Position numbers and translations under genes: made by a program. This document shows, in pieces, positions 57,892 through 64,000 of a DNA stretch of 64,000 nucleotides; within the stretch, counting starts at the first letter, position 1, and every line of letters starts with the position of its first letter. The notes beneath the pieces are model-generated. The model did no database searches and was not told where the DNA came from. It saw only the letters and a program-made list of their open reading frames with translations. This DNA comes from Blautia obeum ATCC 29174 (lineage in GTDB: Bacteria; Bacillota; Clostridia; Lachnospirales; Lachnospiraceae). The DNA lies in contig NZ_CP102265.1 of the NCBI RefSeq assembly GCF_025147765.1, forward strand, positions 2,386,001 through 2,450,000. The letters are read 5' to 3'.

Positions 57892-59232
57892 TCAGGCAAA
57901 TTTGCGAATGTTGATATAATAACTGATCATCAGCAAAACAGCAGCTCCTGTCCACGCTGCAATCTCTGCATAGAAAATCCCATTCTGACCAATCAGTTTC
58001 GGTAGTAAAAGTGCCACACCGACTCTGACAAAAAATTCTACCACTCCGCTCAACATCGGAATCATGGTATTTCCGAGCCCCTGTAATGCAGAACGGTATA
58101 CATACAGAAAATAAAGGATACACAGGCAGGATGCCATAATAGAAAGATAATGCCAGGCGATTGCCAGTACCTGACTTGTCTGCTCTGGATCTCCGGAAAT
58201 AAACATCGAAAGCAGCGTCTTTCCAAAAAGAAACATCACTATACTGATAAACGCAGATGTAAGAAAGGCAAGAAACGAGCTCGCATGAACTCCTTTTTTG
58301 ATTCTCGTGATCTCTCCGGCTCCCAGATTTTGTCCGACATAGGAGACCACTGCATAGCCGTAAGAGATTGCTGCCATCTCCAATACTCCGTAAAGTTTAT
58401 TTGTCGCAGTAAAACCGGCAACAAACAAAAATCCATATCCATTAATAACAAACTGAACAGCCAGCCCACCCACAGAAATGATCACGTCCTGAAACAGAAT
58501 TGGCGCTCCAAGTCCAAATAATTTTCGATTCAACCCTGGAACTTTTGCAAAATCGTCCCTGTCTGTATGTACGATTTCAATTTTACGAACAATAAGGAAA
58601 CAGTAAAAAGCTGAAAAAGCCTGTGCGATAACGGTTGCCAGTGCAGCTCCTGCCACACTCCAGTTAAAACCTGCGACAAAAACAAGATCCAGCACTACAT
58701 TGATAAAAGCTGCAATAATCATTGCGATCAACGGTGTCCTGCTGTTTCCAAGTGCCCGCAGCACAGATGCAAAAATATTATAGGCCGCTACGATCGGAAT
58801 CCCGCAAAATACGATTCTGAGATAAATCAGTGACATTCCAATAATATTATCCGGTGTATTTAACAGAACAAGGAGCCATCTGGCAGCAAGCTGACTGATC
58901 AGAAGGAGCAGTATAGCCGTCACTGCGGTAAGCAGATAACTATGGGCAACTGTCTTTTTCAGATCATTCCATTTCTTTGCCCCATAATGCTGCGAGATCA
59001 GGATTGAGAATCCCTGCGTAACACCGGTAGAAACTCCAAGTGTCATCCACATGATCCACTCAACTGCGCCAAGCGCTGCAAGTGCCTGTACACCGGCAAC
59101 CTGGCCAACAACAATCGTATCCACCATTGTATACAACTGTTGAAAAATATTCCCCAGCATTAACGGTACTGCAAAAAGCAGAATCAGTTTTGCCGGAGAT
59201 CCTTTGGTCATATCACGAACCTGAGCTGACAT
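57892..59232 (-). CDS. MATE-family efflux transporter
   Basis: The 446-residue protein has 12 predicted membrane helices in two six-helix halves: PAKLILLFAVPLMLGNIFQQLYTM, DTIVVGQVAGVQALAALGAV, SRTPLIAMIIAAFINVVLDLVF and the second-half counterpart GNTMIPMLSGVVEFFVRVG. MATE carriers export cationic drugs or metabolites using Na+ or H+. ATG 59232 with GGAGG five bases upstream is chosen; it overlaps the pseudouridine-synthase gene end by 20 bases. Substrate unknown. Confidence 0.9.
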   Translation of the reverse strand: MSAQVRDMTKGSPAKLILLFAVPLMLGNIFQQLYTMVDTIVVGQVAGVQALAALGAVEWIMWMTLGVSTGVTQGFSILISQHYGAKKWNDLKKTVAHSYLLTAVTAILLLLISQLAARWLLVLLNTPDNIIGMSLIYLRIVFCGIPIVAAYNIFASVLRALGNSRTPLIAMIIAAFINVVLDLVFVAGFNWSVAGAALATVIAQAFSAFYCFLIVRKIEIVHTDRDDFAKVPGLNRKLFGLGAPILFQDVIISVGGLAVQFVINGYGFLFVAGFTATNKLYGVLEMAAISYGYAVVSYVGQNLGAGEITRIKKGVHASSFLAFLTSAFISIVMFLFGKTLLSMFISGDPEQTSQVLAIAWHYLSIMASCLCILYFLYVYRSALQGLGNTMIPMLSGVVEFFVRVGVALLLPKLIGQNGIFYAEIAAWTGAAVLLMISYYINIRKFA

Positions 59233-60217
59233 AAAAACCTCCATATTTCTTAAAATCTTCCGGCACAGGTACCTCCAGTTCTATCTTCCTGCCGTTGAAT
59301 GGCTGTCGAAGTCTTACTTTCCAGGCATGTAATGCTGCACGATAAATTGTACACTGTTCTCGGTTCATTGTTGATGTATTATATATGGAATCACCAAGCA
59401 GTGGATGTCCAATTGCCTGCATATGCACCCGAATCTGGTGCGTCCGTCCTGTATCCAGTTTTAACTTTATTGCCGACCATTTATCCGTACTGTAAAGGAC
59501 ATGATAATGTGTCACTGCCTGAAAACAATTTATATAATCAGTTAACTGATGTGCAATATATTTTTCATTTTCTGCACTGCTGCTCTTTTTTACTGCTTCC
59601 ATTCGAAGCGGATGATTTCCAATTTTTTTAATCGGAAAGTCTATCGTATGCCAAATATCATCCTGATCCTTCGGCAGGTTTCCATCCACCAAAGCAAGAT
59701 ACTGTTTTTCTAAGACTCCTGTTTCACGCTGTTCCTGCAATCTCTGTGCTGCAACCTGATTTTTGGCAAACAAAACGATTCCGGATGTTTCCTTATCCAA
59801 TCGGCCGATTGGACGTATACAGACTGAAAGATTTCTTTCCTGAAAATATGCAGCAACCTGATTTGCCAGGCTATCACTATAGTGCATACCCGCCGGATGC
59901 GTTAACACTCCTGCCGGTTTATTTACTGCCAGTATGTCTTCATCTTCATACAAAATACACAGTCTCTCTCCCTGAATCTTTGCCAAAACCAGCTGTGCAG
60001 ACTGTATTTCATCTGTTTCCAGGCATATACAAATTTCATCTCCCATAGAAACTTTCTCTGTTACTCTGCACTGTACTTTATTTTTGCAAATACCATCCGG
60101 GCGGAATTTTGCACGACTGACCTGCTTTTTGGTCAGTTCCAGATAATCATAAAGGACTTTTTCAACAGTCATTCCCTGCATCTGCTCCCTTACTGTTATC
60201 GTAAGATATTTTTTCAT
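59213..60217 (-). CDS. RluA-family pseudouridine synthase
   Basis: The 334-residue enzyme has an N-terminal S4-like RNA-binding part (MTVEKVLYDYLELTKKQVSRAKF) and the RluA catalytic domain: ILAVNKPAGVLTHPAGMHYSDSL, catalytic Asp in IRPIGRLDKETSGIVLFAKN, KLDTGRTHQIRVHMQAIGHPLLGDSIY. It converts uridine to pseudouridine in rRNA or tRNA; the exact target cannot be told from sequence. It overlaps the MATE gene by 20 bases. Confidence 0.92.
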   Translation of the reverse strand: MKKYLTITVREQMQGMTVEKVLYDYLELTKKQVSRAKFRPDGICKNKVQCRVTEKVSMGDEICICLETDEIQSAQLVLAKIQGERLCILYEDEDILAVNKPAGVLTHPAGMHYSDSLANQVAAYFQERNLSVCIRPIGRLDKETSGIVLFAKNQVAAQRLQEQRETGVLEKQYLALVDGNLPKDQDDIWHTIDFPIKKIGNHPLRMEAVKKSSSAENEKYIAHQLTDYINCFQAVTHYHVLYSTDKWSAIKLKLDTGRTHQIRVHMQAIGHPLLGDSIYNTSTMNREQCTIYRAALHAWKVRLRQPFNGRKIELEVPVPEDFKKYGGFYVSSGS

Positions 60218-60233
60218 AAACTTCCCTTCGTAT

Positions 60234-61145
60234 TTATCTCAATATTCCAGCATTTTCCGGTATCTCTACGTTTCGATAGGAATGCAGGATTCTTTCCAGT
60301 TCATGGACCGCAGGCGTCAGAAATTTATTTTTGTGATACACAAGTTTAAATTTCCGATTCCACTCGCCATTTTCATTCTGAAAAACATGAATACTGTCAT
60401 TTCTGATCTCGTGATACATCAGCCGCAAAGACATCACCGAAAGGACACCATCATAAAGCACGGCATTAAGTAATGTTCCAGGGCTGTTTGCCTCCCATAC
60501 TGTCTGAAAAGAAATCTGATGCCGTGTCGCATAATCTTCAAACAACTGCCGTGTCCCACTCCCCTGTTCTCGCATTGCAAACTGTTCCTGCTCAAGATCC
60601 TGCACATGCAATACTTTTTTTAAATAAAAAGGATGTTCTTTCCCCACTGCAAGAACAAGGCGATCATCTACGATTGGAAGCACATGAAGATCAGGAGAAT
60701 AAATTTCTCCTTCTACAATTCCTACATCAAGCTCAGAACGCAGTAATTTCTGTTCAATCGCTCTCGTGTTGCTTACATACGAAGAAACTTTTACATCAGG
60801 ACAACTTTTCTGAAGTTCAGGAATCAAACGCGGAGTCAGACAGGTTCCTACTGTGATCGTTGAACCCAGTTTCAGGGTTAATGACTGGCCCTGATTCAAT
60901 ATCAATTCTTCTGTTTCCTCAAACTGGCGGACCAGTTCTCTTGCTCTCGGCAGAAGAAGTTCCCCCCGTTCTGTAAGATACAGCTTTTTCCCTAGGCGTT
61001 CAAACAGCAAACCATTATAATGTTTTTCCAGTTCCCGTATCGCCTGGCTTACCGTTGGCTGAGATAAATATAAATGTCTTGCAGCTGCACTCATGGAACC
61101 ATAATCTGCCACTGCAACAAAAATATTCAAATGCCGAATCGTCAT
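60234..61145 (-). CDS. LysR-type regulator divergent from the siroheme reductase gene
   Basis: The 303-residue protein has the LysR N-terminal winged HTH (MTIRHLNIFVAVADYGSMSA, ARHLYLSQPTVSQAIRELEK) and a C-terminal periplasmic-binding-like effector domain (about 90-303; TITVGTCLTPRLIPELQKSC, MREQGSGTRQLFEDYATRH). It is divergent from the sulfite-reductase-like gene across a 165-base region containing a palindrome; CysL-like control of sulfur or nitrogen metabolism is suggested. ATG 61145 with GGAGAGGG upstream is preferred. Confidence 0.9.
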   Translation of the reverse strand: MTIRHLNIFVAVADYGSMSAAARHLYLSQPTVSQAIRELEKHYNGLLFERLGKKLYLTERGELLLPRARELVRQFEETEELILNQGQSLTLKLGSTITVGTCLTPRLIPELQKSCPDVKVSSYVSNTRAIEQKLLRSELDVGIVEGEIYSPDLHVLPIVDDRLVLAVGKEHPFYLKKVLHVQDLEQEQFAMREQGSGTRQLFEDYATRHQISFQTVWEANSPGTLLNAVLYDGVLSVMSLRLMYHEIRNDSIHVFQNENGEWNRKFKLVYHKNKFLTPAVHELERILHSYRNVEIPENAGILR

Positions 61146-61264
61146 TTTCCCTCTCCTGTTCCAGTCATTTTTCATATATAGAAAATATCTATTATTTATA
61201 TAAAATAATATCATTTTTCAAATACATACTCAAGTGGTATATTATGAATTGCAAATAAAAATTA

Positions 61265-61285
61265 CTATCTATAGACAGTTATAAT
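61265..61285 (+). promoter_or_regulatory. candidate LysR box and -10 of the reductase promoter
   Basis: CTATCTATAGACAG (61265-61278) is a near-palindrome immediately before TATAAT (61280-61285) of the divergent promoter region. No good -35 hexamer is present, consistent with an activator-dependent LysR target. Confidence 0.45.
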
Positions 61286-61310
61286 AATAAACAGAATGGA
61301 GAATTTACTA

Positions 61311-62198
61311 ATGTCAGCATTAACAATCAGTAAAGAAGATGAAAAAAGAGTAAAAGGGATGGGCTTCCTCAACAATCGAGGAACTGATCTGTTTTCTGCA
61401 CGGGTACTCACCGTAAACGGAAAGGTAACCGCCGCACAACATCACTGTATGGCCGATGCTGCCGAAAAATTCGGCAATGGAAATCTATTATACACCACAC
61501 GGCTTTCTGTTGAAATTCAGGGAATTCCCTATGATAAAATTGAAGAGTTTCAGGAATTTATCGCCAAAGAAGGCTTAGTGACCGGTGGCACCGGTGCAAA
61601 AGTTCGTCCGGTTGTCTCCTGTAAGGGAACGACATGTCAGTATGGGCTGCTTGACTCTTATGCACTTTCTGAGGAAATCTACCGACGTTTTTATGAAGGA
61701 TTTCAGGATGTTGCCCTGCCACACAAATTCAAAATTGCAGTAGGTGGATGTCCAAACAACTGTGTAAAACCCAATCTGAATGATGTCGGTATTATCGGTC
61801 AGCGTATTCCTGAAGTAAACAGTGAACTCTGCAAAGGCTGCAAAAAATGCGCAATTGAAGCAGCATGTCCAAATGGTGTTGCCAAAGTTGTAGATGGAAA
61901 AATCACAATTGACGAGATGCAGTGCCGACATTGTGGTCGCTGTGTCGGAAAATGTCCGTTCCATACAATTGCAAATGGTATTTATGGATATAAAATTTAT
62001 ATCGGTGGACGCTGGGGGAAAAAAATTTCTCGCGGAAAATCTCTCAGTAAAATCTTCGCATCCAAAGAAGAAGCGCTGAATGTTATTGAAAAAGCAATTT
62101 TATTTTTTCGTGATAACGGCCTGAAGGGAGAACGTTTTGCAGAAACAATTGAGCGTATCGGCTTTGAAAACGTAGAAAAAGCTCTGCTTCAGGACTAA
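61311..62198 (+). CDS. siroheme [4Fe-4S] sulfite/nitrite reductase-like protein with ferredoxin domain
   Basis: The 295-residue protein combines a sulfite/nitrite reductase fold with a 2[4Fe-4S] ferredoxin insert. Siroheme/cluster ligands are in SCKGTTCQYG (Cys104 and Cys109) and GGCPNNCVKPNLND (Cys147, Cys151); the first pair is CX4C rather than the usual CX5C. Two ferredoxin clusters are in CKGCKKCAIEAACP (Cys174-Cys186) and CRHCGRCVGKCP (205-215). Size and fusion match anaerobic sulfite reductase-like proteins of clostridia. LysR-type control is likely. Substrate (sulfite, nitrite or other) is unproven. ATG 61311 has GGAG 9 bases upstream. Confidence 0.82.
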   Translation: MSALTISKEDEKRVKGMGFLNNRGTDLFSARVLTVNGKVTAAQHHCMADAAEKFGNGNLLYTTRLSVEIQGIPYDKIEEFQEFIAKEGLVTGGTGAKVRPVVSCKGTTCQYGLLDSYALSEEIYRRFYEGFQDVALPHKFKIAVGGCPNNCVKPNLNDVGIIGQRIPEVNSELCKGCKKCAIEAACPNGVAKVVDGKITIDEMQCRHCGRCVGKCPFHTIANGIYGYKIYIGGRWGKKISRGKSLSKIFASKEEALNVIEKAILFFRDNGLKGERFAETIERIGFENVEKALLQD

Positions 62199-62215
62199 TT
62201 TTTCGTAAAAAAAGA

Positions 62216-62335
62216 ACAATTGGAAGCACGGTTACTTTATTTCGTGGGCTCGGAGATTCCAAAAGTCCAATATATTTTATCGCCATTGCCTATATAGTAA
62301 ACATCTGTCTGATTGTCTTCCATTGGATGAAATAA
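62216..62335 (+). pseudogene. MATE-transporter fragment (relic)
   Basis: In one frame, 39 codons up to TAA at 62333-62335 read TIGSTVTLFRGLGDSKSPIY then FIAIAYIVNICLIVFHW, the RGLGDSKTP-helix signature of MATE/DinF transporters. It has no start and no further helices, so it is a degraded piece. It lies directly after the siroheme reductase gene, and the rest of the gap to 62369 holds nothing else. Confidence 0.5.
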
Positions 62336-62368
62336 CACGTGATCATGCCCATGATGGCATAAATATAC

Positions 62369-63010
62369 TTACTCAGGAATTTGTAATATTTTTAATAAGT
62401 CTTTTTGGGGAAAATCCGGATTACTTTGGTAGATATCAATGTAGTCCGGATCTTCTGTTCTGGAATTAAATGCCGGAAAAATGAAACCACATTCTGGTTT
62501 ACCAGGTTCATAATCACCGGAAACCGGACAGATTGCACAGATGATATATTCGTAGGTTTCTTCGGATTCCCAGAGGCTTTCGTGATCGGCTGCTTTGAGA
62601 GGGATATCATAAGTATTATGGAAGAGATATACTGCATAATCATGATTTGTATGGTAATTTTCTGCAATGTAGTCATAAAAAGATTCCAAAAGTGCATCAT
62701 TTTTGAGAGCACAGGATTTGATTCCCAAAAGGAGCTGACGGATTCCACCTAATGCATATGCTTCTTTAGGAATTTTATAGCGTTTGAGATTCTGGTTGGT
62801 TTGCGCGAACGGAATTGCCTTGGCTATAGTAAGGTTTTTTTCTTTTTCAGAGTTTTTCAGTTTTAGGAAGTTGGTATTGAAGGTTCCATCGATAAATCCA
62901 TCTGCGTCCATGTAACTGCCAGCTATGCGTGTCATGGATGTACGGGCAATTGTCATTCGACGGGTGAGTTCGAGCATATCGTCGCGGTTGATTCGTGTGA
63001 TTGAGGACAT
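62369..63010 (-). CDS. DUF4317-family protein
   Basis: The 213-residue protein matches DUF4317: ELTRRMTIARTSMTRIAGSYMDADGF near 14-39, the middle KAIPFAQTNQNLKRYKIPKEA, and the C-terminal HNTYDIPLKAADHESLWES, EYIICAICPVSGDYEPGK and CGFIFPAFNSRTEDPDYIDI. Family members are typical of Lachnospiraceae and often lie beside rRNA operons or stress genes; no function is known. It ends 118 bases before the 23S rRNA 3' end, with the rRNA terminator in between. Confidence 0.85.
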   Translation of the reverse strand: MSSITRINRDDMLELTRRMTIARTSMTRIAGSYMDADGFIDGTFNTNFLKLKNSEKEKNLTIAKAIPFAQTNQNLKRYKIPKEAYALGGIRQLLLGIKSCALKNDALLESFYDYIAENYHTNHDYAVYLFHNTYDIPLKAADHESLWESEETYEYIICAICPVSGDYEPGKPECGFIFPAFNSRTEDPDYIDIYQSNPDFPQKDLLKILQIPE

Positions 63011-63031
63011 GGGGATTCCTTTCTAATATAC

Positions 63032-63058
63032 AAAAAAAGAAGCAGATCTCTCTGCTCC
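63032..63058 (-). terminator. terminator of the rRNA operon
   Basis: On the minus strand GAGCAG (complement of 63052-63057) pairs with CTGCTT (complement of 63041-63045), around AGAGAT, followed by a seven-T run (complement of 63032-63038). It lies 70 bases after the mature 23S end. Confidence 0.8.
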
Positions 63059-63127
63059 TAATATTATCTTATCTTCAAAACCACATACATGTTGACAACC
63101 AACCGAATCAATTCTGACCATGCTTTT

Positions 63128-64000
<873 letters not shown>

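Noticed and set aside
61146..61214. Longer LysR start (MILFYINNRYFLYMKND...)
   Set aside because: The LysR family begins at the HTH; ATG 61145 has a GGAGAGGG site and the extension is AT-rich promoter sequence.

Overview
The window looks like chromosome of a low-GC Gram-positive gut anaerobe of the Lachnospiraceae (Blautia/Dorea/Ruminococcus-like). This is inferred from A+T-rich spacers, AGGAGG-type ribosome sites, PolC, CodY, CIRCE-controlled groESL, MutS2, family proteins typical of the group (DUF4317, a DUF6106-like protein, B12-binding radical SAM DUF4080) and an archaeal-type IMP cyclohydrolase. Genus is not provable without a search.

Region 1 (1-2.3 kb) is the end of a phage- or satellite-like element. 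A Prim-Pol primase runs off the left edge, followed by a small excisionase-like HTH gene and a divergent Cro/repressor switch with palindromic operators. No integrase is visible. Region 2 (2.3-5.3 kb) is an accessory, defence-like patch on the minus strand: a HEPN-like protein, a Panacea-domain antitoxin overlapping a two-helix membrane protein (candidate toxin-antitoxin pair), a transposase relic, and a tight four-gene cassette containing a minimal nucleotidyltransferase.

Region 3 (5.6-50.6 kb) is mostly core housekeeping. In order it holds mutS2 and a two-component system; a redox/tRNA-modification cluster (trmL, AIR-synthase-like, radical SAM, trxA, trxB); an iron alcohol dehydrogenase; wall-associated 3D-domain and lysozyme-like proteins; tRNA-Gly; and a purine block. 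In that block a ZTP riboswitch precedes purO-type IMP cyclohydrolase plus a stand-alone AICAR formyltransferase, next to guaB. Then come groESL with CIRCE; the conserved comM-dprA-topA-codY series; fbp; polC-ispG; telA-xpaC; ilvE; folA-thyA; a VanZ-like gene with an apparently leaderless promoter; malQ; a lysophospholipase; membrane and secreted proteins; and deoD.

Region 4 (50.6-63 kb) holds four tRNA genes (Gly-GCC, Gly-TCC, Ser-CGA, Trp-CCA), cysE, a NimA-like flavoprotein, a cation/proton antiporter behind a fluoride riboswitch, a YjbR-MGMT fusion with an esterase, pepV, a CinA-like amidase, MATE-rluA, and a LysR/siroheme-reductase divergon with a MATE relic beside it. The window ends in the 3' part of a 23S rRNA gene (minus strand) that has a terminator but no 5S gene after it.

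The most notable items are the Panacea/membrane-protein pair with its HEPN and nucleotidyltransferase neighbours, the two riboswitches whose ligands fit their genes (ZTP with AICAR metabolism, fluoride with an ion antiporter), and two promoters placed so close to the ATG that leaderless mRNAs are predicted.
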